This document shows positions 51,955-60,218 of a stretch of DNA of 64,000 nt, one piece after another. The notes beneath the pieces are model-generated. The model was given only the letters and a program-made list of their open reading frames with translations. It did no database searches and had not been told where the DNA came from. The stretch is from Hymenobacter ruricola. Its GTDB lineage: Bacteria; Bacteroidota; Bacteroidia; Cytophagales; Hymenobacteraceae. Positions within the stretch are counted from its first letter, which is position 1. Every line of letters begins with the position of its first letter. The DNA lies in assembly GCF_015694525.1 (NCBI RefSeq), contig NZ_JADQDM010000003.1, forward strand, positions 62,001 to 126,000, read 5' to 3'. The translations under genes and the position numbers were made by a program.

Positions 51955-53868
51955 ATGTCCGAAAAACTTGATTTTCTGCGCACCGTGAAGCCTTTCGACC
52001 TGCTACCCGAGGAGGTGCTGGCCGAAGTGGCCGAGGCCCTGGAGGAAGTGCGCCACCCGCGCGAAGCCATCATCTACTACCAGGACGTGACCAAGCTGCG
52101 CGGCATCGACATCATTGTGGAGGGCGAGTACGAGACGTTTTTCTACGACAGCCAGCAGAACCCGCGCGTGATTGAGCACAGCCGGGCCGGCGAATGCTAC
52201 GGCGGCATCTCGGTGCTGCTGAACAAAAAACGCTCTTTGCGCACCGTGCGAGCCAAAAAAGACACCCGCGTGTACTTCCTGCACCGGCGCGAGTTCCGGG
52301 CCCTGTGCAAGGCCTACGAGAAGTTCTTCCACTTCTTCACGGCGCGCTACGGGCAGCGCATGCTCAATGAAGAGTACGCTCACTTTGTGCGGCCGGCCAG
52401 CGGCGGCGGCGAAAACTACCTGGCCTCGGACCAACTGTTTTCGCGCCGCATCGAGACGCTGGAAATGCGGCCCCTGGACGTGTGCGCCGCCTACACGCCC
52501 ATCCACGAAGTGGCCCGGCGCATGGCCGCCGCCCGCACCAGCTGCTACTTCATCACCAACGCCGACGTGGACGGCCACATCATCGGCTACGTGACCGACA
52601 TCACCCTGCGCGACAAGGTGGTGGCCGGCCTGGCCGACGCCCGCCTGCCCGTCGAAACCATCGTGGAGGCGCCGGTGGTCAGCATCAGCTCGCGGGCCTT
52701 CGTGCACGAGGCCATCCTGCTCATGTTCCGGACCAAGACGCGCTACCTGCTGGTGGAAACCGACGGCGAATACGTGGGCTCGCTGAGCCGCAACAAGCTG
52801 CTGACCGACGACCAAGCGCAGTCGCCGTTCATCTTCATTCAGAGCGTGAAGCAGGCCCAGGCCGTGCCCGAGCTGAAGCGCCGCTGGGAGCAGGTGCCGG
52901 AAATGGTGTACCAGCTCCTGAACCGCGGCGTGAAGCCCGAAATCGTGAACCAGGTCATCACCACTGTGTCCGACACCATTGCCCTCAAGCTCATCGAGGG
53001 CGCCATTGCCGAGCTGGGCCCGCCGCCGGCCCGGTTCGTGTACATGGTGCTGGGCAGCGAGGGCCGCCAGGAGCAAACCTTGCTCACCGACCAGGACAAC
53101 GCTATTATTTACGAAGACAAGGCCAACGAGCACCGCGACGAAGTGCGCGCCTACTTCCTGCAGTTTGCCGAGATGGTGAGCGACCAGCTCCACGCCATCG
53201 GCTTCAGCTACTGTGAGGGCGGTTTCATGGCCAAAAACCCGAAGTGGACGCACTCGCTCTCGCACTGGAAGCGCAACTACGTGGAGTGGATGACCGAATC
53301 GAACCCCGAGTCGGGCATGCAGTTCGCGGCCTCCTTCGACTGCCGCTACCTCTACGGCGACGCCGAAATCATGGACGAGCTGCACGTTTTCCTGGCCGCT
53401 GAGCTGCGCAAGCCGCGCGACCGGTTTTTCCACTATATGGCCGTGAACGCGCTGCAATACGAGCCGCCGCTCACGTTTTTCCGCAACATCCGCACCTTTG
53501 CCGTGGGCACGCAGCAGGTGTTCAACCTCAAGCGCACCATGTCGCCCATCGTCGATTTGGTGCGCATGTACGCCCTGCGGCACCGCATTTTTGCCACCAA
53601 CACCGGCGAGCGCCTCGCCGCCCTGCGCGCCGCGGGCGTGTTCACGGAGCGCGAAACCCAGGAGCTGCTGCAGTCCTACTACTACCTCATGGGCGTGCGC
53701 CTCAAAAAGCAAGCCGCCCAAATCATCAGCGACAACGTGGCGCCCGACAATTACCTCGACCCCAAAACCCTGACCAAAGTAGAGCAGGTGACGCTGAAGG
53801 AAATTTTCAAGGTGATTTCCGATTTCCAGCTCAAGATTAAGGTGGGCTTCACCAAGTCGTTGGGGTAG
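51955..53868 (+). CDS. cNMP-binding/CBS/nucleotidyltransferase signalling protein (DUF294 type)
   Basis: A 637-residue cytosolic protein. Order: cyclic-nucleotide-binding-like domain (about 5-140, RAGECYGGISVLLNKKRSLR), CBS pair (about 165-280, FITNADVDGHIIGYVTDITL), GlnD-like nucleotidyltransferase domain (about 300-455) with GSEGRQEQTLLTDQDNAII near 365, and the DUF294 C-terminal helical domain. The Gly-Ser and Asp-x-Asp motifs are intact, so nucleotide transfer is possible. It is encoded after the DnaQ-like exonuclease, with a hairpin repeat between. The combination is annotated as a signal-transduction protein of unknown target. Confidence 0.9.
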   Translation: MSEKLDFLRTVKPFDLLPEEVLAEVAEALEEVRHPREAIIYYQDVTKLRGIDIIVEGEYETFFYDSQQNPRVIEHSRAGECYGGISVLLNKKRSLRTVRAKKDTRVYFLHRREFRALCKAYEKFFHFFTARYGQRMLNEEYAHFVRPASGGGENYLASDQLFSRRIETLEMRPLDVCAAYTPIHEVARRMAAARTSCYFITNADVDGHIIGYVTDITLRDKVVAGLADARLPVETIVEAPVVSISSRAFVHEAILLMFRTKTRYLLVETDGEYVGSLSRNKLLTDDQAQSPFIFIQSVKQAQAVPELKRRWEQVPEMVYQLLNRGVKPEIVNQVITTVSDTIALKLIEGAIAELGPPPARFVYMVLGSEGRQEQTLLTDQDNAIIYEDKANEHRDEVRAYFLQFAEMVSDQLHAIGFSYCEGGFMAKNPKWTHSLSHWKRNYVEWMTESNPESGMQFAASFDCRYLYGDAEIMDELHVFLAAELRKPRDRFFHYMAVNALQYEPPLTFFRNIRTFAVGTQQVFNLKRTMSPIVDLVRMYALRHRIFATNTGERLAALRAAGVFTERETQELLQSYYYLMGVRLKKQAAQIISDNVAPDNYLDPKTLTKVEQVTLKEIFKVISDFQLKIKVGFTKSLG

Positions 53869-53883
53869 GAGCAAGGTACGTCT

Positions 53884-54048
53884 GTCATTGCGAGCGTAGC
53901 GAAGCAATCCGTCCTTTAAGAACCAGACACCTTCCGAAGTGAGAAGCCCCGGCACTGCGTAGTGCCGGGGCTTCTCATTGAGGTTTTGTCACGCCTCAAG
54001 CCTAGTCGCAGAAACCAGGATGGATTGCCGCGCTGCGCTCGCAATAAC
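53884..54048. repeat. Dispersed repeat variant (GTCATTGCGAGC) with nested terminator
   Basis: The left arm GTCATTGCGAGCGTAGCGAA (from 53884) pairs imperfectly with GGATTGCCGCGCTGCGCTCG (from 54021). Unlike other copies, a separate perfect hairpin (53941-53976) lies between the arms. It is a divergent relative of the long-hairpin family. Confidence 0.7.
53941..53976. terminator. Perfect 16-bp hairpin (terminator candidate)
   Basis: GAGAAGCCCCGGCACT (53941-53956) pairs exactly with 53961-53976, loop GCGT. The following T-rich stretch is weak (ATTGAGGTTTTG). It lies between convergent DUF294 and DUF4174 genes. Confidence 0.75.
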
Positions 54049-54053
54049 TGGTA

Positions 54054-54503
54054 CTACTGCTTCCGCATTTCCTGCCGGCGCATGGGCATTTTGTCCACGG
54101 TACCGAAGAGGTTTTCCGGCTTCATGGGCCGGCTGCTTTTCTCCTTCACGCCGCCGTCTTTGCCGATGAGCACCATGGCGAAAGCGGGCGGCTGAACGCC
54201 AATTTCACGCTTGAGAAATTGCTGGTCGGCGGCCGAAAGCTGCTCGTACAGCACCGGCAGCACCAGGAAGTCGCGTTCGGCCAAAGCGGCTTTTTGCGAA
54301 GCCAGAAGTTCCTGTTGCTGCTGGAAGTCGGCTTGTTGCGCATTGGGCGCCGCTACCAGCAGCACGCGCTTTTTCCAGCGGCTTTCGCGCAGGGTCTTTT
54401 CCAGGCTCATGGCTTTGGGGGTTTGGGCGATGAGCGTGCTCAGCAGCGCAAACGCCACGAGCGCGGCCATGCCGGTAATCAGGTTTTTGCCGAAGCGTTT
54501 CAT
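54054..54503 (-). CDS. DUF4174-family protein
   Basis: A 149-residue protein. A hydrophobic N-terminal segment (about 7-26, NLITGMAALVAFALLSTLIA) looks like a signal peptide or anchor. The region RWKKRVLLVAAPNAQQADFQ is followed by AERDFLVLPVLYEQLS and AFAMVLIGKDGGVKEK, which fits DUF4174, a thioredoxin-like family of unknown activity without the CxxC motif. Its start overlaps the end of the upstream DUF4328 gene by 4 bp, so the two are coupled. Confidence 0.82.
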   Translation of the reverse strand: MKRFGKNLITGMAALVAFALLSTLIAQTPKAMSLEKTLRESRWKKRVLLVAAPNAQQADFQQQQELLASQKAALAERDFLVLPVLYEQLSAADQQFLKREIGVQPPAFAMVLIGKDGGVKEKSSRPMKPENLFGTVDKMPMRRQEMRKQ

Positions 54504-55207
54504 GCCGTAGGGGCCGGCGCCGTGGTGGAGGCGGCGAACAGAAAACGCTCGTGCGGCGCCAGGGTTTTTAGCAGCGTCAGCGTCGCGGCGGCACTCAGGG
54601 CTGTGAGCGTCTCGGCAGCCATCAGAAGCCGGCTGTAAAGCAGTAAGTCCTCTATCGGGCTGGCCTCGGTGGGTGTGAATGCGGACGACATGGTGACCCT
54701 AGAAAACACGAGGATAATCAGGTGCAATGCCCACCAGGCCACCAGCGCGTAGTCCCAGCGGGGATTGGTGATGGTGTTGCGAGGACTGATGAACCCACCC
54801 AGGTAATGGCCCAGCTCCGCCATTATTTTGTAGGGATACCACAGGTTTATCACCGGAATAAACCAGCCCCACACGGCCATGCTGGCGGGGTAGTTGGGGT
54901 CAGCCAGGGGCAGGCGGTGGGCGTTTTGGTAGGCCCGGTAAAACCACAGCAGCAGGCCCACAAACGCCCCGATAATGACCACGAGTTGCCCCACGGTCAG
55001 CGCCAGCACGCCCCCGTCGATGGCATCGGCTGTGCCGGCAGCCACCTTCTGGCCCAGCTGCACCCGCCGCAGGAGGTGGTATTGCACCGCATACGCAACG
55101 ACCCCGAGCAGCGCCAAGCCGCCGCGAACCCATTGGCCACCCTGCGCAAAGCGCATCCGGCGGCGGTTATCCAGTAGTTGTGCGGGCAAGGAAACGTCGT
55201 TCGACAT
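54500..55207 (-). CDS. DUF4328-family membrane protein
   Basis: A 235-residue protein starting MSNDVSLPAQLLDNRRRMRF at 55207; upstream codons to 55288 are not supported. Five hydrophobic segments (about 26-45, 68-92, 108-130, 150-168 and 180-205) include WFIPVINLWYPYKIMAELGH, the hallmark of DUF4328. Its function is unknown. Its stop codon overlaps the DUF4174 start. Confidence 0.8.
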   Translation of the reverse strand: MSNDVSLPAQLLDNRRRMRFAQGGQWVRGGLALLGVVAYAVQYHLLRRVQLGQKVAAGTADAIDGGVLALTVGQLVVIIGAFVGLLLWFYRAYQNAHRLPLADPNYPASMAVWGWFIPVINLWYPYKIMAELGHYLGGFISPRNTITNPRWDYALVAWWALHLIILVFSRVTMSSAFTPTEASPIEDLLLYSRLLMAAETLTALSAAATLTLLKTLAPHERFLFAASTTAPAPTA

Positions 55208-55478
55208 TGCAGGAAAGGCTGGGCGTAGCGCGCAAGAACGGAACAAACAACTGCTGTGGCCGTCCGATTCCGCTTTTCTGGTGAGCAACGAGCAGGGGAG
55301 GCTTTTTCGGGCTGCGCTGCGCTAGCCGCTTCGCCGGGATAAAGGCCGCCAGTGTGGTTCCCGATGTCGTCCCATCGCCAGCCTAGGCGGCAGGGCTGAT
55401 ATTATCTTTTTGTTTCCAGGCCCTTCGGGGAGAGGGTTTTCGGAAAAGTTGTTTTAGCGCCTTCTTACCTTTGAGGCG
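55208..55478. other. Divergent gap upstream of the glycine-rich-domain gene
   Basis: 271 bp between divergent starts. It holds the TACCTTTG box at 55466-55473 and an AT-richer stretch at 55395-55425; nothing else is supported. Confidence 0.5.
55466..55473 (+). promoter_or_regulatory. Bacteroidota minus-7 box (TACCTTTG), near start codon
   Basis: It matches TAnnTTTG and ends only 5 bp before the TTG at 55479, so transcription would begin at or beside the start codon (leaderless or nearly so). Confidence 0.45.
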
Positions 55479-56951
55479 TTGAAAAACATCGCTGAAAGCG
55501 CTGCAGGGAACCACGCAGCCCCGGCCCTACTCTGGGCCCGATTACAAGCCCTGGACCTCGACGGAGGGGCTTCATTCTCCTTCTCCAAGCGCCTGGCCCG
55601 CGACAACGGCTGGACGGCCGCCTTTGCCCAACGGGTGGTGCTGGAGTACCGGAAATTCCTGTTTCTGGCCGCCACCTGCGGGCACCCGGTCACGCCTTCC
55701 GACGAGGTGGACCAGGCCTGGCACCTGCACTTGGTGTACACCCGCTCGTATTGGGACGAGCTGTGCGGGCAGGTGCTGAGCTTTCCGCTGCACCACGGCC
55801 CCACCAGGGGCGGCGCGGCCGAGGGCCACAAGTTTGAGGACTGGTACGCGCGCACGCTGCGCTCCTACGTGGCTGCCTTTGGCACGGCCCCGCCGGCCGA
55901 TGTGTGGCCCGTGGCGGCGGTGCGCTTCGGCGAGGCCCCGCACTACCGGCGCGTGAGCCTGCGGCGGTACTGGCTGCTGCCGCGGCTGCGGTGGCCGTTT
56001 GGGCGGCCCGATTGGCGCGGCGGGCTGGGGCTGCTGGCGGCGCTGGCGCTGGTGGGCTGCGGCGCTCGCACCCCGCTGAACCCGCTGAACTGGTACGGTG
56101 CTGAGTTCCTGGCGCTTTTCTGGGGCCTGGCCTTCCTGCTGGGGCTGCTGGGGCTGTGGGCCCGGCACCGGGGGCGCGGGCCGGAAGGCGAGTACACCGG
56201 CGCCCCGCTCGGCATCTACGAGCTGGCCCGGCTGGCCGGCGGGGGCCGGTTGGTGGCCGAAAGTGCCCTCGCCGCCCTCCTCAAAACCGGCCAAGCCGAA
56301 CTGGTGCCCGAGCGTAAAATCAAGCGCACCGCCGCGCCCCCGCCCACCGAGCCCTACGAACTTGCCGTCTGGAACCTGATGGGCGCCGCGGGTGCAAAGG
56401 ATTTGGATGCGCTACGCGAGCAGGCCACCGGTCCCACTATTGGGGCGCTGCAGGCGCTCGATGACTCGCTGAAAGCCAAAGGACTGCTGCTGCCCGCCGC
56501 CGAGCGCCGGCGCATCAATAGCCTGCCAGTGCTGGGCGCGTTGGGGCTGGGCCTCTTCGGCCTGGCCAAAACAGGGGTGGGCCTGAGCCGGGACCGGCCC
56601 GTGGGCTTGCTGTGCCTGTCGCTGCTGGCCCTGGGCGGCGCGGTGTGGAGCAGCCGCAAGGCCTACGCGGTGTGGGCCACCGGCTGCGGCGAGCGCCTGT
56701 TGCGCGAGTTCATTCCGCAGGTGCGCGCCGCGCAGGTAGCCCACCACCGGGCCGACACGCCGGGGCCGCTGGTGGCCGTATCGGTAGCTTTCTTCGGCGT
56801 GGCCGAGCTGGAGCGGTTTGGCATGGCGGAGGTGGCCGCCAGCCTGCTGCCGCCCCCGCCCCCGGCCGGCGGCAGCGACGGCGGCTCGGGTTGCGGCAGT
56901 AGCGGCTGCGGCGGGGGCGGCTGCGGGGGCTGCGGCGGGTGCGGCAGCTGA
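55479..56951 (+). CDS. Membrane protein with glycine-rich-domain-like N-terminus and TIGR04222-like Cys/Gly tail
   Basis: A 490-residue protein with a TTG start. The N-terminal part (about 15-140, FLFLAATCGHPVTPSDEVDQ then AWHLHLVYTRSYWDELCGQV) resembles the glycine-rich domain-containing (GRDP) family. Two TM helices lie near 180-225 and two more near 345-390. The C-terminus is a Gly/Cys run (GSGCGSSGCGGGGCGGCGG), as in TIGR04222 membrane proteins. Whether the Cys-rich tail binds metal or is modified is unknown. The minus-7 box just before the start points to a very short leader. Confidence 0.78.
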   Translation: MKNIAESAAGNHAAPALLWARLQALDLDGGASFSFSKRLARDNGWTAAFAQRVVLEYRKFLFLAATCGHPVTPSDEVDQAWHLHLVYTRSYWDELCGQVLSFPLHHGPTRGGAAEGHKFEDWYARTLRSYVAAFGTAPPADVWPVAAVRFGEAPHYRRVSLRRYWLLPRLRWPFGRPDWRGGLGLLAALALVGCGARTPLNPLNWYGAEFLALFWGLAFLLGLLGLWARHRGRGPEGEYTGAPLGIYELARLAGGGRLVAESALAALLKTGQAELVPERKIKRTAAPPPTEPYELAVWNLMGAAGAKDLDALREQATGPTIGALQALDDSLKAKGLLLPAAERRRINSLPVLGALGLGLFGLAKTGVGLSRDRPVGLLCLSLLALGGAVWSSRKAYAVWATGCGERLLREFIPQVRAAQVAHHRADTPGPLVAVSVAFFGVAELERFGMAEVAASLLPPPPPAGGSDGGSGCGSSGCGGGGCGGCGGCGS

Positions 56952-57270
56952 GCACATCGAACAAAAAGGCCAGAGCAGCACAGGGCCGGGCTCGCCGCCC
57001 GGTGCGCGGCACGGCTTCGGCCTGCGGCCCGGGTTGGCATCGGAAATAAAATCCGAGCCTCAGGCCGGAGCCTGGGGCAAGAAGGTGTTGGCAGCAAGCC
57101 GAAGGCGGGCGCGGCGCCATTCGGTAGCCGAGCGGTCGGCGCCGCGTTGGCCATTCACCGAAGAGTACAGGAAGGTTGCGCGCCGGGCCCCCAGGTTCTT
57201 GCGGTGCCTTTCCGCAATGCCTGTTCCGGTCTTGTCGAAAGGCCGTGCCCTCACCCTACCAACCCCACCC
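56952..57270. other. Gene-free region upstream of the pectin cluster
   Basis: 319 bp of GC-rich sequence. No TAnnTTTG box, operator palindrome, hairpin repeat or coding frame could be supported; the open frames crossing it are extensions or shadows of neighbouring genes. Confidence 0.5.
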
Positions 57271-58500
57271 ATGAAAACCAACCGCTACTTGCCCGTGCTT
57301 GGCGGCCTGCTGCTGAGTGTCGGCAGCAACGCCCAAACCACCCGGCTGGCCACCGGCGCCCAGAAGCCCATGCCCGCCGCCGAGTGGATTGACGCCGACA
57401 CCGGCCACAAAATCGTGCGCCTCACCGCCCTCGACGGCGCCAACGAGAGCTTTTACTTTCACAACAACCCCTTCGTGAAAAGCCTGGGCACGGCCGGCGA
57501 CAAAATGGTGTACTACCACACCTCGCCCGCCGGCAAGCAGCTCTACGTCCTCAACCTCAAAACCCACCAGGCCGAAGCCCTGACCCGGCCCTTCGCCAAG
57601 GTGCACGGCGAAATAGTGGGCCGCAAGCGCCGCGAGGTGTTTTACCAGACCGGCGACACGGTGTACGCCACCCACCTCGACTCGAAAAAGACGCGCTTGG
57701 TCTACGTTTTCCCGGCCGATTTCAAGGCCGACATCACCACGCTGAACGCCGACGAAAGCCAGCTGGGCGGGGCCTGGGGCAGCGACGCCGAGAAGGAGAT
57801 TTACCGCCAGTACCCGGCCAAGCACGACTTTTTTACCCGCATCTACGAAGCCAAATTGCCGCGCACGCTTTTCACGGTGAGCGCCGACGGCAAGGGCCAC
57901 CTCACCAAGCTGTTCACCGACAAGGCCTGGCTGAACCACGTGCAGTTTTCGCCCACTGAGCCCAATCTGCTGCTGTTTTGCCACGAAGGGCCCTGGGAAA
58001 AAGTGGACCGCATCTGGACCATCAATACCAAAACCAAGGCCGTGCAGCTCATTCACAAGCGCACGCTCGACCGCGAGATTGCCGGCCACGAGTGGTTCGG
58101 GGCCGACGGCAAAACCATCTGGTTCGACCACCAGAAGCCGCGCGGCGTCACCTTCGCCGTGACGGGCGCCGACCTGCGCACCGGCCGCGAGAAAACCTAC
58201 GCCCTGACGCGCGACGAGTGGTCGGTGCACTACACCAGCGCGGCCGACGAGAAGACCTTTGCCGGCGACGGCGGCTACCCCACGTCCGTGGCCAAGTCGG
58301 CCGAAGGGCACTGGATTTACTTGTTCACGCCCGAAGGCGACCATTTCCGGTCCGAGAAACTGGCCAACCTCAAGATGCACGACTACAAGCTGGAGCCCAA
58401 CGTACACTTTTCGCCCGACGGCAAATGGCTGATTTTCCGGGCCAACTTTGAGGGCCAGGCCCAGGTGTACGCCGTGGAAATTGCCAAGTCGGCGATTTGA
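57271..58500 (+). CDS. Oligogalacturonate lyase (PL22 family)
   Basis: A 409-residue exported protein starting MKTNRYLPVLGGLLLSVGSN with a signal peptide ending near NAQ. The repeated beta-propeller blades and the conserved stretches SFYFHNNPFVKS, CHEGPWEKVDRIWTINT, AGHEWFGADGKTIWFDHQK and EPNVHFSPDGKWLIFRANFE match oligogalacturonate lyases, which cleave short oligogalacturonides to unsaturated products and use His and Mn-binding residues. It is the first gene of a plus-strand pectin set with GH105 and GH106. The export signal places it in the periplasm. Confidence 0.87.
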   Translation: MKTNRYLPVLGGLLLSVGSNAQTTRLATGAQKPMPAAEWIDADTGHKIVRLTALDGANESFYFHNNPFVKSLGTAGDKMVYYHTSPAGKQLYVLNLKTHQAEALTRPFAKVHGEIVGRKRREVFYQTGDTVYATHLDSKKTRLVYVFPADFKADITTLNADESQLGGAWGSDAEKEIYRQYPAKHDFFTRIYEAKLPRTLFTVSADGKGHLTKLFTDKAWLNHVQFSPTEPNLLLFCHEGPWEKVDRIWTINTKTKAVQLIHKRTLDREIAGHEWFGADGKTIWFDHQKPRGVTFAVTGADLRTGREKTYALTRDEWSVHYTSAADEKTFAGDGGYPTSVAKSAEGHWIYLFTPEGDHFRSEKLANLKMHDYKLEPNVHFSPDGKWLIFRANFEGQAQVYAVEIAKSAI

Positions 58501-58523
58501 GGTTTTGTCCGGTCACAAACAGA

Positions 58524-58620
58524 ACGGTCATGTCGAGCTGGTCGAGACATCTCGCGTGCCGCCCCTAATCCGTTGATTACTGCCCCGGGCGAGATGTCTC
58601 GACCAGCTCGACATGACCGT
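58524..58620. repeat. Long-hairpin dispersed repeat, copy 10 (type GTCGAGC)
   Basis: Arms 58524-58557 (ACGGTCATGTCGAGCTGGTC...) and 58588-58620. The GCTGGTCGAG of the left arm is matched by CTCGACCAGC on the right, an arm-specific compensating change. It lies between the PL22 and GH105 genes, 23 bp after the PL22 stop. Confidence 0.85.
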
Positions 58621-58641
58621 GCAAGCAAAGTTTTTTACTCC

Positions 58642-59775
58642 ATGCCCCTCAAACTTCCCCTCCATCTCCTCCTCGGCGCCGCGCTGCTGCTGGCCCTGCC
58701 CGCCGCTGCCCAGAAGCTCCCCAAGCCGAAAGCCGTGCTCAAGGCCATGACCCTGACCAACGACTACTTCATGCGGAAGTGGCCGGATACGGGCAAGGAA
58801 ATCGTGACCAACGCCACCCGCCCCAGCCACATCTGGACGCGCGCCGTGTACTACGAAGGCCTCCTGGCCCTCTACCGCACCGATAAGCAGGCGCGCTACT
58901 ACGACTACGCCGTGGACTGGGGCCAGCAGCACCAGTGGGGCATCCGGCGGGGCACTACGGACCGAAACGCCGACAACCAGTGCGCCGGCCAAACCTACCT
59001 GGAACTCTACCAGATTGACCCCAAGCCGGAACGCCTGCACGACATCAAGGCCGCCGTGGACAACATGGTGAACAGCCCCAAAATCGACGACTGGAACTGG
59101 ATTGACGCCCTGCAAATGGCCATGCCCGTCTTCGCCAAGCTGGGCGTGATAACCCGCGACACGGCCTACTACGAGAAGATGTACCGCATCTACACCTACT
59201 CGAAAACCCGGCACGGCGGCAATGGGCTGTATAACCCGCAGGACAAACTCTGGTGGCGCGACAAGGACTTTGTGCCCCCGTACCAGGAGCCCAACGGCGA
59301 AGACTGCTACTGGAGCCGCGGCAACGGCTGGGTGGTGGCCGCCATGGTGCGCGTGCTGGAGGTGCTGCCCCAAGACGCCCCGCACCGCACCGAATACGAG
59401 CAGATGTACCGGGCCATGATGCAGGCCCTGCCGCCCCTGCAGCGCCCCGATGGCTTCTGGAACGTGAGCCTGCACGACCCTACGCACTTCGGCGGCAAGG
59501 AGATGACCGGCACCGCCCTCTTCACCTACGGCATGGCCTGGGGCCTCAACCACGGCCTGTTGGACAAACAACAGTACGCCCCCATCATCGCCAAAGCCTG
59601 GCAGGGCATGGTGAAAGACTGCATCCACAAAGACGGCTTCCTGGGCTACGTGCAGGGCACCGGCAAGGAGCCCAAAGACAGCCAGCCGGTGAGCTACACC
59701 AGCAAACCGGACTTCGAGGACTACGGACTGGGCTGCTTTTTATTGGCGGGGAGCGAAGTTTACAAGCTGAAGTAG
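58642..59775 (+). CDS. Unsaturated rhamnogalacturonyl hydrolase (GH105)
   Basis: A 377-residue exported GH105 enzyme starting MPLKLPLHLLLGAALLLALP; the signal peptide ends near AAAQ. The (alpha/alpha)6-barrel motifs include RPSHIWTRAVYYEGLLALYR, DDWNWIDALQMAMP (catalytic Asp), GEDCYWSRGNGWVVAAM, DPTHFGGKEMTGTALFTYGM and SYTSKPDFEDYGLGCFLLAG. It removes the unsaturated uronate from lyase products such as rhamnogalacturonan disaccharides. The ATG at 58642 is preferred; the frame upstream starts inside the hairpin repeat. Confidence 0.92.
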   Translation: MPLKLPLHLLLGAALLLALPAAAQKLPKPKAVLKAMTLTNDYFMRKWPDTGKEIVTNATRPSHIWTRAVYYEGLLALYRTDKQARYYDYAVDWGQQHQWGIRRGTTDRNADNQCAGQTYLELYQIDPKPERLHDIKAAVDNMVNSPKIDDWNWIDALQMAMPVFAKLGVITRDTAYYEKMYRIYTYSKTRHGGNGLYNPQDKLWWRDKDFVPPYQEPNGEDCYWSRGNGWVVAAMVRVLEVLPQDAPHRTEYEQMYRAMMQALPPLQRPDGFWNVSLHDPTHFGGKEMTGTALFTYGMAWGLNHGLLDKQQYAPIIAKAWQGMVKDCIHKDGFLGYVQGTGKEPKDSQPVSYTSKPDFEDYGLGCFLLAGSEVYKLK

Positions 59776-60218
59776 GCCGCCGGCCGACGCGAAACGAGAC
59801 AAGCGGCACCTGCTTATGGCATAACGCACCCGTGTTATGATACATCCGGCATTGTTTTATGGAACATCACAGGTGTGTTATGGTACATCCGGCATTGCTT
59901 TATGGAACATCATATGTGTGTTATGATACATCTGGCATTGTTTTATGGAACATCACAGATGCGTTATGGTACATCCGGCATTGCTTTATGGAACAACGCG
60001 TATGTGTTATGGTATATCCGGTGCTGCTTTATGGTGCAGTGCAGGTGTGTTATGGTATATCAGCCAGTAGTTATGATACAACGCCCTTGCACAACGATAC
60101 ATCCGACGGCGGAATGTGTCATTGCGCCGCTTTGGAGCCACGAAAAAACCGCCCGCTTCCGTAGCAGCCCCTCGCCGTTGAGGAGAGAGCCGGGAGAGGC
60201 GCCCGCCAGAACAATTAC
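59776..60218. other. Long gap between GH105 and GH106 genes
   Basis: A 443-bp stretch filled mainly by phased array B (59812-60110), which is strikingly AT-rich next to GC-rich genes. The remaining roughly 110 bp before the GH106 start show no clear TAnnTTTG box or gene. Confidence 0.7.
59812..60110. repeat. Phased array B: 43-bp tandem repeat with alternating 21/22-bp TTATG cores
   Basis: TTATG starts at 59814, 59835, 59857, 59878, 59900, 59921, 59943, 59964, 59986, 60007, 60029, 60050 and 60071. The spacings alternate strictly 21, 22, 21, 22 up to 60050, then 21. The consensus around each core is TTATGGNACATC. Flanking blocks (CCGGCATTG and CACAGGTG) alternate, so the full unit is 43 bp, with six near-identical copies from 59833 to 60090. 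Because 43 is not a multiple of three, no reading frame is conserved. Confidence 0.95.

Noticed and set aside
59859..60164. Frame across array B (MEHHRCVMVHPALLYG...)
   Set aside because: The 43-bp unit shifts frame each copy, so the apparent repeat peptide is not preserved.
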